Positions 8,825 to 19,854 of a DNA stretch of 39,778 bases are shown here, in pieces. The notes below the pieces were generated by a model. It was not told where the DNA came from and made no database searches. It saw nothing but the letters and a program-made list of their open reading frames with translations. Where the stretch lies: contig NZ_AMZB01000125.1 of assembly GCF_000313755.1 (NCBI RefSeq), forward strand, positions 1-39,778, read 5' to 3'. The position numbers and the translations under genes were made by a program. How positions within the stretch are numbered: position 1 is the first letter of the stretch; every line of letters starts with the position of its first letter. Source of the stretch: Pseudomonas nitroreducens TX1. GTDB taxonomy: Bacteria; Pseudomonadota; Gammaproteobacteria; Pseudomonadales; Pseudomonadaceae.

Positions 8825-10870
8825 ATGTCCTTTTCTTCCCTCGGTCTCTCCGAGGCCCTGGCTGGCGCCGTTGAAGCCGCCGGCTACGCGCGCCCCACTC
8901 CCGTCCAGGAACGCGCCATCCCCGCCGTACTGCAAGGCCGCGACCTCATGGTCGCCGCCCAAACCGGCACCGGCAAGACCGGCGGCTTCGCCCTCCCGGT
9001 GCTCGAACGCCTGTTCCCCGAAGGCCACCCGGACCGCGAACACCGCCACGGCCCGCGCCAGGCCCGCGTCCTGGTACTGACGCCGACCCGCGAGCTGGCT
9101 GCCCAGGTCCACGACAGCTTCAAGATCTACGCCCGTGACCTGCCCCTGAAGAGCGCCTGCATCTTCGGCGGCGTCGGCATGAATCCGCAGGTCCAGGCCA
9201 TGTCCAAGGGCGTCGACGTGCTGGTCGCCTGTCCCGGCCGCCTGCTCGACCTGATCGGCCAGGGCAGCGTCGACCTGTCCCACGTGGAAATCCTCGTCCT
9301 CGACGAAGCCGACCGCATGCTCGACATGGGCTTCATCCATGACGTGAAGAAGGTCCTCGCCAAGCTTCCGGCCAAGCGCCAGAACCTGCTGTTCTCGGCG
9401 ACCTTCTCCAAAGACATCATCGACCTTACCAACAAGCTCCTGCACAACCCGGAGCGCATCGAGGTCACCCCGCCGAACACCACCGTGGAGCGCATCGAAC
9501 AACGCGTGTTCCGCATTCCGTCGGTCCAGAAGCGCGCCCTGCTGGCGCACCTGGTGACCATGGGCGCCTGGGAGCAGGTACTGGTGTTCACCCGCACCAA
9601 GCACGGCGCCAACCGCCTCGCCGAATACCTGACCAAGCACGGTCTGCCGGCTGCCGCGATCCATGGCAACAAGAGCCAGAACGCGCGCACCAAGGCCCTG
9701 GCCGACTTCAAGGCCAACGACGTGCGCATCCTGGTCGCCACCGACATCGCCGCCCGCGGCCTGGACATCGACCAGTTGCCCCATGTGGTCAACTACGAAC
9801 TGCCCAATGTCGAGGAAGACTACGTCCACCGCATCGGCCGTACCGGCCGCGCCGGTCGAACCGGTGAAGCCATCTCGCTGGTGGCGCCTGACGAGGAGAA
9901 GCTGCTCAAGGCCATCGAGCGCCTGACCAAGCAGCGCATCCCCGATGGCGACATGCAGGGCTTCGACCCCGACGCCGTGCTGCCGGAAGTCCAGCAGCCC
10001 GAGCCGAAGGAAGCCCCCCAGCGCCAGCCGCGCAAGGACAAGGCCAAGCGTGGCGAGCGCAAGGACCGCAACAAGGACAGGCCGCAACAGCCGCAGGCAG
10101 AGGAGCAGCACAGCGCCGCTCCCAATGCCGAAGGCGAAACCGCCGACGGCGACAAGCCGGCCGGCAAGCGCCGCCGTCGCGGCGGTCGCGGCAAGAAGAA
10201 GGGCGACGGCCAGGGCGGCGACGCTCAGCCGAACGCCAACGCTCAGGCTCGTGAGCCGCGCGAACCCCGTCCTCCGCGCCAGCACCGCCAGCAGAAGGAA
10301 CAGCAGGGCCAGGCCAAACCGGCTCGCGCACCGAAGGTCGATGGCAACCGCGATCCGGAGGAGTTCCTCGACGATGACTTCGACAACTTCGGCAATCGCG
10401 CCGACTACGTCAGCCCGTTCCCGGACAAGGACCAGCAACGAGGCCAGCGCCGTCGTGGCGGTCAGGGGCAAGGGCAAGGCCAGAACCCGGGGCAGGGCCA
10501 GCAACGCGCCCGCGGCCAGGGGGGCCAGGGCGGAAGCGGTCAAGGCCGTAGCCAGGGTCAAGGCCAGGGCCGTGCTGCCAAGAAGCCTAACGGTGGTAGT
10601 CGCCCCCAGGGCCAAGGCCAGGGCGGCAACGCTCATGGCAAGGCCGGCCAGCGCAAGCGCGGCGGCAGGGCTCCGGCTTCGCGCATGAACGACGCCCCGC
10701 TGCGCGAGCCGAGCGAGTACGGCGCCGCCAAGCCGACCCGTCAGCCAGTGGTGATCAACAAGCGCGACCTGGTCCGCACCGACCGCTTCCCGACGCCGGA
10801 GCAGCTGGAAGAGCTGGAGCCGCGCCGCAAGACCGAGCGCCCCGCGCTGCTGACCCGCAACCGCGAGTGA
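8825..10870 (+). CDS. DEAD-box ATP-dependent RNA helicase, RhlE-like, with long basic tail
   Basis: A 681-aa helicase. The core (about residues 1-370) has the Q-motif region ([11 protein letters not shown]), Walker [23 protein letters not shown] in [16 protein letters not shown] in [19 protein letters not shown] and [10 protein letters not shown]. These establish an ATP-driven RNA-unwinding enzyme, probably acting in ribosome assembly or RNA decay. Residues about 375-620 are low-complexity: first Lys/Arg/Glu/Gln-rich, then a run of Gly-Gln repeats with scattered Arg. This is a likely disordered RNA-binding tail. The last about 60 residues ([18 protein letters not shown]) look conserved again. 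It is monocistronic, 154 bp after metF, with its own terminator. Synteny suggests the PA0428 orthologue. Confidence 0.92.
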   Translation: MSFSSLGLSEALAGAVEAAGYARPTPVQERAIPAVLQGRDLMVAAQTGTGKTGGFALPVLERLFPEGHPDREHRHGPRQARVLVLTPTRELAAQVHDSFKIYARDLPLKSACIFGGVGMNPQVQAMSKGVDVLVACPGRLLDLIGQGSVDLSHVEILVLDEADRMLDMGFIHDVKKVLAKLPAKRQNLLFSATFSKDIIDLTNKLLHNPERIEVTPPNTTVERIEQRVFRIPSVQKRALLAHLVTMGAWEQVLVFTRTKHGANRLAEYLTKHGLPAAAIHGNKSQNARTKALADFKANDVRILVATDIAARGLDIDQLPHVVNYELPNVEEDYVHRIGRTGRAGRTGEAISLVAPDEEKLLKAIERLTKQRIPDGDMQGFDPDAVLPEVQQPEPKEAPQRQPRKDKAKRGERKDRNKDRPQQPQAEEQHSAAPNAEGETADGDKPAGKRRRRGGRGKKKGDGQGGDAQPNANAQAREPREPRPPRQHRQQKEQQGQAKPARAPKVDGNRDPEEFLDDDFDNFGNRADYVSPFPDKDQQRGQRRRGGQGQGQGQNPGQGQQRARGQGGQGGSGQGRSQGQGQGRAAKKPNGGSRPQGQGQGGNAHGKAGQRKRGGRAPASRMNDAPLREPSEYGAAKPTRQPVVINKRDLVRTDRFPTPEQLEELEPRRKTERPALLTRNRE

Positions 10871-10880
10871 CGCTGTAGAA

Positions 10881-10909
10881 GAAACCGCCCTCCGGGGCGG
10901 TTTCTCTTT
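10881..10909 (+). terminator. intrinsic terminator of the helicase gene
   Basis: A 10-bp perfect stem (10881-10890 with 10895-10904), TCCG loop, followed by TCTTT. It starts 10 nt after the stop codon. Confidence 0.9.
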
Positions 10910-10949
10910 GCCTGCGATTTGCCCCGATGCATCTGCCGAGCGCAGGAAC

Positions 10950-11004
10950 GGACCCTGTCCGCGAGGGCTTCCGGCGCGATGCAGAGCTATCGCGGACAGA
11001 GTCC
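10950..11004. repeat. REP-like imperfect inverted repeat
   Basis: Arms 10950-10964 and 10990-11004 match at 14 of 15 positions as inverted copies, separated by 25 nt. It resembles the GGAC...GTCC-type intergenic palindromes scattered in Pseudomonas genomes. Confidence 0.65.
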
Positions 11005-11020
11005 GCTCCCACAAGAGCCC

Positions 11021-11142
11021 CTCCCTCTCCCCAGCCCTCTCCCGCAAGCGGGAGAGGGGACCGTTCGGAGCAGGATGAAACCACGCCATCAGCCGGCACG
11101 GACGGCTCCCTCTCCGTTCAGCGAGAGGGTTGGGGAGAGGGA
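11021..11142. repeat. pair of inverted CCCTCTCCCC-type intergenic repeats
   Basis: Two divergent copies of a CCCTCTCC-CCA(G/A)CCCTCTC element lie in opposite orientation at about 11021-11060 and 11106-11142. The first also folds on itself (CTCTCCCGC with GCGGGAGAG). This type of repeat is common between genes in Pseudomonas. Together with 10950-11004 it fills most of the 385-bp gap at 10871-11255; I see no gene there. Confidence 0.65.
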
Positions 11143-11212
11143 AAAACGTAGGCACAGAATTTCAGAAGAAGACAGTTGCTCCTACCCGAGCCGGTTGCTC
11201 GTCGGCGCGCAC

Positions 11213-11239
11213 AAAAAAGCCGCCCGAGGGCGGCTTTTT
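11213..11239 (-). terminator. terminator of the amino-acid ABC transporter operon
   Basis: Stem 11219-11224 with 11229-11234 (GCCGCC/GGCGGC, CGAG loop), flanked by an A6 run and a T5 run that extend the pairing. It is usable on either strand, and it lies 17 nt past the stop of the minus-strand ATPase gene. Confidence 0.9.
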
Positions 11240-11255
11240 CACAGCGGCGAAACCT

Positions 11256-11990
11256 TCACAGCACCTGCCGCAGGAAGCTCTGCGCACGTGCATCCTTGGG
11301 CTGGGCGAAGAACTCCGCGGGGGCGGCGTCTTCCAGCAGCTTGCCGTGATCGAAGAACAGCACGCGGTCGGCCACTTCACGGGCGAAGCCCATCTCGTGG
11401 GTCACACAGACCATGGTCATGCCTTCCACGGCCAGGGTCTTCATCACGTCCAGCACCTCGCCGACCATCTCCGGGTCGAGGGCCGAGGTGGGTTCGTCGA
11501 ACAGCATCACCTTCGGCTCCATGCACAGCGCACGGGCAATCGCCACACGCTGCTGCTGGCCACCGGAAAGGCGTGACGGGTACTCGTTGGCCTTCTGGCC
11601 GATGCCGACCTTCTCCAGCAGCGCCTTCGCCTTGGCCTCACGCTCGACCTTGCCGCGTTTGCGCACGACTTTCTGCGCCAGGCACAGGTTCTCCAGCACA
11701 GTCATGTGCGGGAACAGGTTGAAGTGCTGGAACACCATGCCGACCTCGCGGCGGTAGGCGTTGATGTCGGTCTTCGGGTTGGCGAGGTCGACCCCATCGA
11801 TGCTCACCGAACCGGAGTCGAACGCCTCCAGGCCGTTAAGGCAGCGCAGGAAGGTGGATTTGCCCGAGCCGGACGGCCCGATCACCACTACCACTTCGCC
11901 CTTGGCCACGCCGGTGGTGACGTCGTCCACCGCGCGCACGACCTGCCCGCGGGTATCGAAGACCTTGGTCAGATTACGCACTTCAATCAC
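11256..11990 (-). CDS. polar amino-acid ABC transporter ATP-binding protein
   Basis: A 244-aa GlnQ/HisP-type ATPase powering amino-acid import. Walker A is [10 protein letters not shown]-loop [11 protein letters not shown], signature [15 protein letters not shown], Walker [14 protein letters not shown] and the switch His is in [10 protein letters not shown]. It is the last gene of a three-gene unit (binding protein, permease, ATPase) and overlaps the permease end by 8 nt, implying coupled translation. Order and neighbourhood (opgH upstream) equal PAO1 PA5074-PA5076 (recalled). Substrate is not deducible beyond polar amino acid. Confidence 0.95.
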   Translation of the reverse strand: MIEVRNLTKVFDTRGQVVRAVDDVTTGVAKGEVVVVIGPSGSGKSTFLRCLNGLEAFDSGSVSIDGVDLANPKTDINAYRREVGMVFQHFNLFPHMTVLENLCLAQKVVRKRGKVEREAKAKALLEKVGIGQKANEYPSRLSGGQQQRVAIARALCMEPKVMLFDEPTSALDPEMVGEVLDVMKTLAVEGMTMVCVTHEMGFAREVADRVLFFDHGKLLEDAAPAEFFAQPKDARAQSFLRQVL

Positions 11991-12945
11991 TTTGGCCGAG
12001 CCTCCGCTCCAGGCGCCCCGCCAGATGCGACAGCGGCAGGTTGATCACGAGATAGAGGGCAGCGACGCAGAACCAGATCTCGAAGGTGGAGAACGAGGTG
12101 GTGATCGCCTCACGGCCGCTCTTGGTCAGTTCGGTGATGGCGATCACCGAGACCAGGGAAGTGTCCTTGACCAGGCTGATGAACTGTCCGGCCAACGGCG
12201 GCAGCACGCGCTTGAAGGCCTGCGGCAGGATTACGTGACGCATCGACTGCGCGGCGTTCAGGCCCAGGGAGCGCGCGGCTTCGTCCTGACCGCGGGCGAT
12301 GGACTGCACGCCGGCACGAACGATCTCGGCCACGTAGGCGCCGGTGAACAGCGCCAGCGCCGCTACCCCGGCGAACTCGCGGGACAGGTTCAGCACGGTG
12401 CCGATGAAGAAGTAGAAGATGAAGATCTGCACCAGCAGCGGCGTGCCGCGTACCAGCTCGACGTAGAGGGTCGAAAGGTCATGCAGGGTCGGGTTCTTCG
12501 ACAGGCGGCAGAGACCGGTGAACAGGCCGATGACCAGGCCGAACGCGCCGGAAACGAAGGAGATCCACAGCGTGGTCCACAGGCCCCAGGCCAGCGGACC
12601 GGCGGCCCAGTGACGGGTCGCGCCGACCACATCGCCCTCGGCGACGTCGTCATTCTCCGAGAACTGCAGGCTGTCGGCGGCCACGGTCAGCACCTGCCGC
12701 TTGCCGTCTTCATCCACCAGGGTGACGCGGGCGTTGCCGCCCTGATCCTCGATCTTCTCGACCCGCGAGATGCCATCGGCACGCTGCGGATCTTCCGCCT
12801 GGTAGGCGAAGTACTGCGGGACGCGGTTCCAGCGCCACTCATAGGAGATCAGCGAAGTGGAGTACCAGATGGCGAGGCCGATCAACAGCAGGATCAGCCC
12901 GGTCAGCCCGTGCCAGGGCCAGGTTGCGCGTTTCGTTCTAGCCAC
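11983..12945 (-). CDS. polar amino-acid ABC transporter permease
   Basis: A 320-aa inner-membrane permease of the HisM/GlnP family. TM1 (about residues 13-32, [15 protein letters not shown]) is followed by an unusually long, hydrophilic insert of about 75 residues, which may be periplasmic. Next comes the usual block [21 protein letters not shown]. The EAA coupling loop is [22 protein letters not shown], contacting the ATPase. The C-terminus has [16 protein letters not shown]. It sits 72 bp after the binding protein gene. The insert makes it longer than the common 220-240-aa permeases. Confidence 0.93.
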   Translation of the reverse strand: MARTKRATWPWHGLTGLILLLIGLAIWYSTSLISYEWRWNRVPQYFAYQAEDPQRADGISRVEKIEDQGGNARVTLVDEDGKRQVLTVAADSLQFSENDDVAEGDVVGATRHWAAGPLAWGLWTTLWISFVSGAFGLVIGLFTGLCRLSKNPTLHDLSTLYVELVRGTPLLVQIFIFYFFIGTVLNLSREFAGVAALALFTGAYVAEIVRAGVQSIARGQDEAARSLGLNAAQSMRHVILPQAFKRVLPPLAGQFISLVKDTSLVSVIAITELTKSGREAITTSFSTFEIWFCVAALYLVINLPLSHLAGRLERRLGQSD

Positions 12946-13017
12946 GAATCTCTACCGTGAAAATGCGAACGCGCAGGCCGGGGCCTGCGCGTCGGGTTGA
13001 GCTGAGTCAGACGCGGA

Positions 13018-13815
13018 TTATTCCATGTCCTTGAGCCAGTCGGTGTTCTTGAACCACTTGTCGTGAATGCGATCGTAGGTGCCGTCTTCACGAATCTGCT
13101 CGAGGAAGTTGTTGATGAAGTTGATCGAGTCGTAGTCGCCTTTCTTCAGGCCAAAGGCCAGCGGCTCGTAGGTGAACGGCTGATCCAGGTGAACCAGCTT
13201 GCCGGCGCCGAACTTGCTCACGCCAACGACGTTGTAGGGCGAGTCGTAGATGAAGGCGTCGGCCTTGCCGTTGACCACGTCCATGACCGCTTCGGGCTCG
13301 TTGTCGAAGCCGTGGTACTGAGCCTTGGACAGCTGCTTCTTGGCGACGAACTCGCCGGTGGTGCCGATCTTGGAGGTGATGCGGTATTTGGCGTCGTTCA
13401 GATCCTTGTAGGACTTGATCTCGCCTTGCAGTTCCTTGCGGATCAGCAGGGTCTGGCCGACCACGATGAAGGGATCGGTGAAGTTCAGGCGCAGGTTGCG
13501 CTCCTGGGTCAGGGTCATGCCCGAGCCGATCATGTCGAACTTGTCGGTAAGCAGGGCCGGGATGATGCCGTCATAGGCGGTGGAGACCAGCTCCAGCTTG
13601 ACGTTCATGGATTTGGCCATGGCCTTGAGCAGGTCCACTTCGAAACCGACGATCTGACCGCGCTTGTTGGTCATCTCGAACGGCATGTAGGTCGGATCCA
13701 TGCCCACGCGCAGGGTGCCGCGCTTGGCCGCTTCATCGATGGCGCCGGCCTGAGCCGCGCTCACGCTGACCAGGGCGCAGACGCCCATCACCAGCGATGC
13801 CAGGTACTTTTTCAT
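13018..13815 (-). CDS. polar amino-acid ABC transporter substrate-binding protein
   Basis: A 265-aa family 3 periplasmic binding protein. The signal peptide spans residues 1-23 (ends AAQA), then GTLRVGMDPTYMPFEM, the classic N-terminal strand of the family, and GFEVDLLKAMAK. I start it at the ATG at 13815: GGGAG lies 7 nt upstream, whereas the upstream in-frame ATG at 13821 would have almost no spacing. First gene of the transporter operon. The 223-bp gap to opgH upstream (13816-14038) holds no gene and no convincing promoter that I could identify. Confidence 0.93.
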   Translation of the reverse strand: MKKYLASLVMGVCALVSVSAAQAGAIDEAAKRGTLRVGMDPTYMPFEMTNKRGQIVGFEVDLLKAMAKSMNVKLELVSTAYDGIIPALLTDKFDMIGSGMTLTQERNLRLNFTDPFIVVGQTLLIRKELQGEIKSYKDLNDAKYRITSKIGTTGEFVAKKQLSKAQYHGFDNEPEAVMDVVNGKADAFIYDSPYNVVGVSKFGAGKLVHLDQPFTYEPLAFGLKKGDYDSINFINNFLEQIREDGTYDRIHDKWFKNTDWLKDME

Positions 13816-14038
13816 CCCCATACTCCCAAGCAAGTGAAAGAACTTGTTGTTTTTTCCAGCGATCGAACCGTGTACGCACGGCAGGCCGGGCGTTCAAGGG
13901 GTGCGAAGCGTACCCCATGCGACGGATATCTCAATCTTTTCTGGATAGCTGGCGCAGGGTACCAGCAGCGGTGCGCGGGGAAAACAGGCTGAACCGCCAC
14001 GCCGCCCGCACCCGCGATGGGATGAGGGCGGCGCAGGA

Positions 14039-16612
14039 TCAGGATTGCGCCGCGGGAAGCGCCATGGCGCCCTGCTCCGCAACCGGCGCCAAGGGCACAG
14101 CCGGGGCATGGGCATCGGCTTTCAGCGATTGCCGCCAGGGGCCGATCCACTGCTCCTTGTCGCCCTGCCACACTGCCAGGTGCAGGCGCGACAGCGCCAC
14201 CGGGTCGCTCAGCAGCGCCAGGCGGCGGTTGCCGTCGAGCTGCTCGGGACCGGCTTCCAGCGCCTTCTCGACCAGCGCGGCGCGGGTCGCTTCGATGGGG
14301 GCGGAATGGCCGTGACGGGCAGTGCCCATGGCACAAGCCAGGGCGTTCAGGACCGGGTCGACGGCGGAACGGACAAAGCCGTCCTTCAGCGCCTGCCAGC
14401 GGTTCTGGTAGGTGTACTCGTCGGTGGCACGCAGCTCGCGCGGAGTGTCGTATTCCTCGGGGATGAGGAACAGCCTTTCATCGCGCGAAGCCAGGCCCAG
14501 CTTGACCCGGCTGCTGATCACCGAGACCGGGATCGACAGCATCAGGGCGCCCACGATGGGCGACAGCCACCACAGGAAACGCGGGTTCAGCCACGCCACC
14601 AGCAGCGCCCAGCACAGGCCCAGCAGGGTCTGCAGGCCGTGTCGGCGGATCGCCTCGCTCCACGGGGTGTCGTCGTCGTCCCGTTGCGGCGACTTCCACT
14701 GCGCTTCCCAGCCGAGGAACGCAGCCAGCACGAAGCGGGTATGGAAGAGCATGCGCACCGGGGCGAGGAGTACCGAGAAGAGCATTTCCAGCAGCATGCT
14801 CAAGGTCACCTTGACCACGCCACCATAGCCCTTGGCGCCCTTGGCCCAGATCAGCATGACGCTGAGCAGCTTGGGCAGGAACAGCAGGGTCAGGGTGGTG
14901 GAGAACAGCGCGATGGCCTTTTCCGGGTGCCACTGCGGCCAGATCGGGAACAGCTGGCGCGGCTCGAGGAAATATTGCGGCTCCATCAACTGATGCACCG
15001 CCAGCAGCGCGGTGGACAGCACCAGGAAGAAGAACCACAGCGGCGCCGACAGGTAGGACATCACGCCGGTGAGGAACACCGCACGGTGCACCGGGTGCAT
15101 GCCCTTGACCAGGAACAGGCGGAAGTTCATCAGGTTGCCGTGGCACCAGCGGCGGTCGCGCTTGAGCTCGTCCAGCAGGTTGGGCGGCAACTCCTCGTAG
15201 CTGCCTTCCAGGTCGTAGGCAATCCACACGCCCCAGCCTGCGCGGCGCATCAGCGCGGCTTCGACGAAGTCGTGGGAGAGAATGGCACCGGCGAAGGAAC
15301 CCTTGCCCGGCAGCGGCGCCAGCGCGCAGTGCTCGATGAAGGGTTTCACCCGGATGATCGCGTTGTGGCCCCAGTAGTGGGATTCGCCCAACTGCCAGAA
15401 GTGCAGGCCGGCGGTGAACAGCGGGCCGTAGACGCGGGTGGCGAACTGCTGCATGCGCGCATAGAGGGTGTCCATGCCCGACGCCTTGGGCGCGGTCTGG
15501 ATGATGCCGGCCTCGGGGTTGGCCTCCATCAGGCGCACCAGCTTGGTCAGGCAGTCACCGCTCATCACGCTGTCGGCGTCCATCACGACCATGTACTTGT
15601 ACTGGCCGCCCCAGCGACGGCAGAAGTCGTCGATGTTGCCGCTCTTGCGCTTCACCCGGCGCCGGCGGCGACGGTAGAAGATGCGGCCGAAGCCCAGGGC
15701 TTCCTTGCACAGCTCGATCCAGGCCTTTTCTTCGGCCATGGCGATGTCGGGCTGGTTGGTGTCGCTGAGCACGAAGAAATCGAAGCGATCCAGCTCACCG
15801 CTGGCCGCTACCGATTCGTAGGTCGCCCGCAGGCCGGCGAAGACGCGCGGGACGTCCTCGTTGCAGATCGGCATGACGATGGCGGTGCGCGCATCGGCGG
15901 CAATCGGCTCGCTGCCCGCGCTGCTGCCGGAAATACGGTAGCGGTCGCGGCCGGTGAGCAGCTCCCAGAAGCCCATCAGGGCAGTCCAGAAGCCGGCCGA
16001 AACCCAGCAGAAGAGGATGGCGAAGAGCGCCAGCACGCCGAACTGGATAGCGTAGGGCAGCACCTGTTCCAGGGTCTGCAGCCAAGTCTGGCGGTTGATC
16101 TCTTCGAGGTCGACGAAGGCCCAGCCCTGATAGGGCAGGATGCCTTTCATGTAATAGGTGGCGACGCTGGTCTGGCCGAGCATGAGCAGGACCAGGATGA
16201 ACCGGCGCAGCGAGCCAACCCGCTGCCAACGTGCCTTGGGCAGGTCACGGACAGGTTTGGCAGGGTTGCTGCGGCCGGTCAGCCGGCGCCAGCCGCGCAT
16301 GAGCGGATTGGTGCGCCAGGGCTCGGGAATCACCTTGGTGCGCTGGATCGGCGGCGCGGCCTTGAGGTAGGTGCGACCGTTGTCGTCCATGCCCAGCATC
16401 TGGGCATCGTCCAGGTCCTGGCCGTAGCCGTGGCGCAGACGCGCACCGACCGAAGCCAGCGCAGCGTCTTCGCCTTGTACATCGCCAGCGAGCTGCTCAT
16501 GCAGCTCGCTGATGGAACCGGCCTGGGCCAGCCGCTCACGCTCCTGCGCCGAAAGGGGCAGGTGCGCGAGGTAGTCGGCCACCGGCGCGGTGGTAGCGGT
16601 GGAATTATTCAT
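14039..16612 (-). CDS. opgH: glucans biosynthesis glucosyltransferase H
   Basis: An 857-aa inner-membrane family 2 glycosyltransferase that makes the beta-1,2-glucan backbone of osmoregulated periplasmic glucans from UDP-glucose and passes it to the periplasm. The cytoplasmic GT domain carries [12 protein letters not shown] (DxD), [10 protein letters not shown], the acceptor-side SHDFVEAAL and RDRRWCHGN, equivalent to Q/RxxRW. Several TM segments lie at about 140-230 and 515-700. Start at 16612 (MNNSTATT): the ATG overlaps the opgG stop by 8 nt and has no competing conserved upstream residues. It is cotranscribed with opgG. Confidence 0.96.
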   Translation of the reverse strand: MNNSTATTAPVADYLAHLPLSAQERERLAQAGSISELHEQLAGDVQGEDAALASVGARLRHGYGQDLDDAQMLGMDDNGRTYLKAAPPIQRTKVIPEPWRTNPLMRGWRRLTGRSNPAKPVRDLPKARWQRVGSLRRFILVLLMLGQTSVATYYMKGILPYQGWAFVDLEEINRQTWLQTLEQVLPYAIQFGVLALFAILFCWVSAGFWTALMGFWELLTGRDRYRISGSSAGSEPIAADARTAIVMPICNEDVPRVFAGLRATYESVAASGELDRFDFFVLSDTNQPDIAMAEEKAWIELCKEALGFGRIFYRRRRRRVKRKSGNIDDFCRRWGGQYKYMVVMDADSVMSGDCLTKLVRLMEANPEAGIIQTAPKASGMDTLYARMQQFATRVYGPLFTAGLHFWQLGESHYWGHNAIIRVKPFIEHCALAPLPGKGSFAGAILSHDFVEAALMRRAGWGVWIAYDLEGSYEELPPNLLDELKRDRRWCHGNLMNFRLFLVKGMHPVHRAVFLTGVMSYLSAPLWFFFLVLSTALLAVHQLMEPQYFLEPRQLFPIWPQWHPEKAIALFSTTLTLLFLPKLLSVMLIWAKGAKGYGGVVKVTLSMLLEMLFSVLLAPVRMLFHTRFVLAAFLGWEAQWKSPQRDDDDTPWSEAIRRHGLQTLLGLCWALLVAWLNPRFLWWLSPIVGALMLSIPVSVISSRVKLGLASRDERLFLIPEEYDTPRELRATDEYTYQNRWQALKDGFVRSAVDPVLNALACAMGTARHGHSAPIEATRAALVEKALEAGPEQLDGNRRLALLSDPVALSRLHLAVWQGDKEQWIGPWRQSLKADAHAPAVPLAPVAEQGAMALPAAQS

Positions 16613-18173
16613 CGGCAGGCAGCTGGTAGCTCCAGGTTTCGGAAATGGTCTGGCCACCGTTCACCAGGGCAGCACGCATTTCCGTCGGCTTCTTCGGATC
16701 CTTGACCTTGATCCGCAGGGTCAGACGCCAGCCCTGAGTCACTGCGTTGTAGCGCAGGCTGTTTTCCTTCACTTCGGCGTTGTCGTCGGTGCTCACCTGG
16801 GTGGTCACCGGGGCATCACCTGCCAGCGCCTTCAGGGTCGGGCCAACGAAATCGACGACCAGAGCGACGCTGCCGTCAGGTTGGCGGATCAGGTTCTTCT
16901 GCTTCACGTCACCGACCGAGCGCAGGGTCTGCATGACCCAGGCGCTCTTCGGATCGTGCAGGGCCTGCTCGTCCTTGGTCCAGCGCATGCGGTAGGCGAA
17001 GTCCAGCGGCTCACCGGCTTCCGGGCGCTTCTCCGGGTTCCAGAAGGCCACGATGTTGTCGTTGGTCTCGTCGGGAGTCGGGATTTCCACCAGTTCGATG
17101 GTGCCCTTGCCCCAATCGCCCTGCGGCTCGACCCAGGCGGACGGACGCAGGTCGTAACGGTCGTCGAGATCTTCGTAGCGCGAGAACTCACGGCCGCGCT
17201 GCAGCAGGCCGAAACCTTTCGGGTTTTCGACGCTGTAGGCGCTGACGGACAGGTGTTTGGGGTTGTTCAGCGGGCGCCAGATCCACTCGTCGTTGCCAGC
17301 ATGGATCTGCAGGCCGGTGGAGTCATGCAGTTCCGGACGGAAGTTGTGCTCCGCCGAAGGCTGGTTGGAGCCGAACAGGAACATGCTGGTCAGCGGTGCC
17401 AGGCCCAGCTTGCTGACCTTGTCGCGCAGGAACACGCGGGCCTTCACATCGACCACGGTGTCGTTGCCCGGACGGATGGTGAAGCGATACGCGCCGGTCG
17501 CACGGGGCGAATCCAGCAGCGCGAAGATCACTAGGTGCTTGTCCTTGGCCTTGGGCTTCTCGATCCAGAACTCGCGGAAGCGCGGGAATTCCTCACCCGA
17601 CGGCAGCGCGGTGTCCAGCGCCAGGCCGCGGGCGGACAGGCCCCACCACTGGTCCTTGCCGATGATGCGGAAGTAGCTCGCGCCCAGGAAGGTGGCGATC
17701 TCGTCCTGCTTGTCCGGGGAATTGATCGGATACAGCAGGCGGAAGCCGGCGTAGCCCAGATCCTTGGTGGCATTGGCGTCGAACTTCAGGGTACCGAAGT
17801 CGAAACGGGAGGGATCGTACTTGATCTCCTTCACATCGGTCGCCGTGACCTCGTTGATCTTCACCGGTGTGTCGAAGTGCATGCCCTGGTGATAGAAGCT
17901 GATCTTGAAGGGGGTCTTCTCGTCGGCCCAATAGGCCTTCTCGTTACGGAAACGAATCTGCTGGTAATCGGCGAACTTCATTTCGCTGAATTCCGATGGC
18001 AGATTGCTCGTCGGTGCGCTGTACTTCTCTGCAGCCAGCGCCTTGGCCTTTTCGCCAACGTCGTCGAGATTGAAGGCCCAGGCGTGGGTAGCGCTCAACG
18101 CCAACAGGGCGGAGCCGACCAGTCCGCGAAGGATTTGGCGCGAAAGCGGTTGTTGAACGGAACGGAAAATCAC
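16605..18173 (-). CDS. opgG: glucans biosynthesis protein G, periplasmic
   Basis: A 522-aa periplasmic protein needed for osmoregulated periplasmic glucan assembly and branching. The signal peptide covers about residues 1-33 ([11 protein letters not shown]), then [18 protein letters not shown], the typical MdoG start. Later motifs include FRLLYPIN and [15 protein letters not shown] (here [16 protein letters not shown]), and [19 protein letters not shown]. The start codon is GTG with GAGGGGGA 5 nt upstream. First gene of the opgGH operon. A sigma-54-type element lies about 40 nt upstream. Confidence 0.96.
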   Translation of the reverse strand: MIFRSVQQPLSRQILRGLVGSALLALSATHAWAFNLDDVGEKAKALAAEKYSAPTSNLPSEFSEMKFADYQQIRFRNEKAYWADEKTPFKISFYHQGMHFDTPVKINEVTATDVKEIKYDPSRFDFGTLKFDANATKDLGYAGFRLLYPINSPDKQDEIATFLGASYFRIIGKDQWWGLSARGLALDTALPSGEEFPRFREFWIEKPKAKDKHLVIFALLDSPRATGAYRFTIRPGNDTVVDVKARVFLRDKVSKLGLAPLTSMFLFGSNQPSAEHNFRPELHDSTGLQIHAGNDEWIWRPLNNPKHLSVSAYSVENPKGFGLLQRGREFSRYEDLDDRYDLRPSAWVEPQGDWGKGTIELVEIPTPDETNDNIVAFWNPEKRPEAGEPLDFAYRMRWTKDEQALHDPKSAWVMQTLRSVGDVKQKNLIRQPDGSVALVVDFVGPTLKALAGDAPVTTQVSTDDNAEVKENSLRYNAVTQGWRLTLRIKVKDPKKPTEMRAALVNGGQTISETWSYQLPADE

Positions 18174-18211
18174 GAGTCCCCCTCGTCCGTGAACACAAAA
18201 CGATTAAAGCC

Positions 18212-18228
18212 AGCAAAGGCGATGCCAA
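18212..18228 (-). promoter_or_regulatory. candidate sigma-54 (-24/-12) promoter of opgGH
   Basis: On the minus strand the sequence reads TTGGCATCGCCTTTGCT. GG and GC are exactly 12 nt apart, and TTGGCA and TTGCT match the RpoN consensus. The start site would be near 18201, giving a leader of about 28 nt before opgG. No enhancer site was identified. RpoN control of opgGH is inference. Confidence 0.45.
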
Positions 18229-18374
18229 TCTGCTGGCGATTGAATTCCGACCCCGTTGAGCCTGAATGATTCCCCGCTTTTTTCCACGGGTACTTCGAGC
18301 TCCCGGAGGCGCATTGTTCTAAGTACATAAGCCCTAACCATCATCCCACGGCGATATGACAAGCTGCCGCGCGT

Positions 18375-18812
18375 TCAAGCCTCCAGTAGAAAGGTCACCG
18401 GGCCGTCATTGACCAGGTGGACCTGCATGTTGGCGCCAAAACGGCCAGTGGCGACCAGCGGATGACGCTCTCGCGCCAGCTCCACGAGTAGATCGAACAA
18501 CGCGGCGCCCTTTTCAGGTGGCGCCGCGCTGGAAAAGCTCGGTCGCAGCCCCTTTCGGGTATCCGCGGCCAGGGTGAACTGCGAGACCAGCAGCAGACCG
18601 CCGCCGACATCGCTCAATGAAAGGTTCATCTTACCTTCATCGTCGCCAAACACTCGATAGTTAAGCAGCTTGTGCAACAAACGGTTCACGCAAGCCTCGT
18701 CATCCTGGGGCTCGACGCCCACCAGCGCCAGCAGCCCGTGGTCGATGGCACCGACGATTTCCCCATCGACCTCGACACGGGCGCCGCGCACCCGCTGGAT
18801 CAGACTCTTCAT
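18375..18812 (-). CDS. dtd: D-aminoacyl-tRNA deacylase
   Basis: A 145-aa DTD1-type enzyme that hydrolyses D-aminoacyl-tRNA (and Gly-tRNAAla) to keep D-residues out of proteins. Both catalytic signatures are present: SQFTLAAD and, near the C-terminus, NDGPVTF (the cross-subunit GP motif). Length is exactly typical. It overlaps the pip stop by 4 nt (ATGA), so translation is coupled to pip. Confidence 0.97.
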   Translation of the reverse strand: MKSLIQRVRGARVEVDGEIVGAIDHGLLALVGVEPQDDEACVNRLLHKLLNYRVFGDDEGKMNLSLSDVGGGLLLVSQFTLAADTRKGLRPSFSSAAPPEKGAALFDLLVELARERHPLVATGRFGANMQVHLVNDGPVTFLLEA

Positions 18813-19780
18813 TCAGCCTCCGGCGGGAGGTTCAGCAGGCGCCGGCCGATCTCGTTGGTGGCACGCACCAGCGCATCGGTGATGCCTGGCTCACCGGCGA
18901 CGTGGCCGGCGTCGCGGACGATCTGCAGTTCGCTGTTGGGCCAGGCCTTGTGCAGTGCCCAGGCATTGTCCAGCGGGCATACCACGTCATAGCGGCCGTG
19001 GACGATCACGCCCGGCAGGTGGGCGATCTTGTGCATGTCGCGCAACAACTGGTCGGGCTCGAGGAAACCGTTGTTGACGAAGTAGTGGTTCTCGATGCGG
19101 GCGATGGACAGCGAGCGGTGCGGGTCGGCGAAGCGCTCGACCACCGCCGGATTCGGACGCAGCGTGGCAGTGCGACCTTCCCAGGTGGACCAGGCACGGG
19201 CGGCGTGCATCTGGGCGATCTGGTCCGGGCCGGTCAGGCGGCGGTGGAAGGCGTGCAGCAGGTCGTCCTGTTCGTCGGCGGGAATCGGCGCCAGGTAGTC
19301 TTCCCAGTAATCGGGGAACAGGCGGCTCGCCCCTTCCTGATAGAACCAGCGGATTTCCTGCGGACGGCAGAGGAAGATGCCGCGCACAATCAGCGCCAGC
19401 ACACGGTCGGGATGCGCCTGGGCGTAGGCCAGCGACAGGGTCGAACCCCAGGAGCCGCCGAACAACACCCACTTGTCGATACCCAGGTGCTCGCGGATGC
19501 GCTCGATATCCGCGACCAGGTGCCAGGTGGTGTTGTTCTCCAGGCTCGCGTAAGGCGTGGAGCGGCCACAGCCGCGCTGGTCGAAGGTGACGATGCGGTA
19601 GATATTGGGGTCGAAGAAGCGCCGCGACATGGCATCGCAACCGGAGCCAGGGCCGCCATGGATGAACAGAACCGGCAGTCCGTCGGGCATGCCGCTCTCG
19701 TCCAGATAGAGGACGTGGGGCTCTTCGACGGCCAGTTCATGGCGCGCGTAAGGCTTGATTTCCGGATACAAAGTTTGCAT
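18809..19780 (-). CDS. pip: proline iminopeptidase
   Basis: A 323-aa alpha/beta-hydrolase that releases N-terminal proline from peptides. HGGPGSG forms the oxyanion hole, DQRGCGRS is the family strand, and [14 protein letters not shown] holds the nucleophile Ser (GxSxG). The C-terminal HGRYDVVCP and DAGHVAGE supply the Asp and His of the triad. Start at 19780 ([11 protein letters not shown]) with AGGAG 7 nt upstream; sixteen codons of open frame above it are not conserved. First gene of pip-dtd, divergent from the lipoprotein gene. Confidence 0.95.
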   Translation of the reverse strand: MQTLYPEIKPYARHELAVEEPHVLYLDESGMPDGLPVLFIHGGPGSGCDAMSRRFFDPNIYRIVTFDQRGCGRSTPYASLENNTTWHLVADIERIREHLGIDKWVLFGGSWGSTLSLAYAQAHPDRVLALIVRGIFLCRPQEIRWFYQEGASRLFPDYWEDYLAPIPADEQDDLLHAFHRRLTGPDQIAQMHAARAWSTWEGRTATLRPNPAVVERFADPHRSLSIARIENHYFVNNGFLEPDQLLRDMHKIAHLPGVIVHGRYDVVCPLDNAWALHKAWPNSELQIVRDAGHVAGEPGITDALVRATNEIGRRLLNLPPEAE

Positions 19781-19854
19781 GGCTCGCTCCTGGATCAGTG
19801 CATACGGTCGCTCCGGACCAGTAACCATCCTAGGGCCTGTCGCCTACTTATAGA

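Noticed and set aside
10440..10640. Tandem repeats in the helicase gene as a CRISPR-like or minisatellite array
   Set aside because: The repeats are short, imperfect, in frame and encode the Gly-Gln tail.
14045..16705. 886-codon plus-strand open frame opposite opgH
   Set aside because: Shadow frame: rich in His/Gln/Arg/Gly, no domain, and the opposite strand is an unmistakable OpgH.
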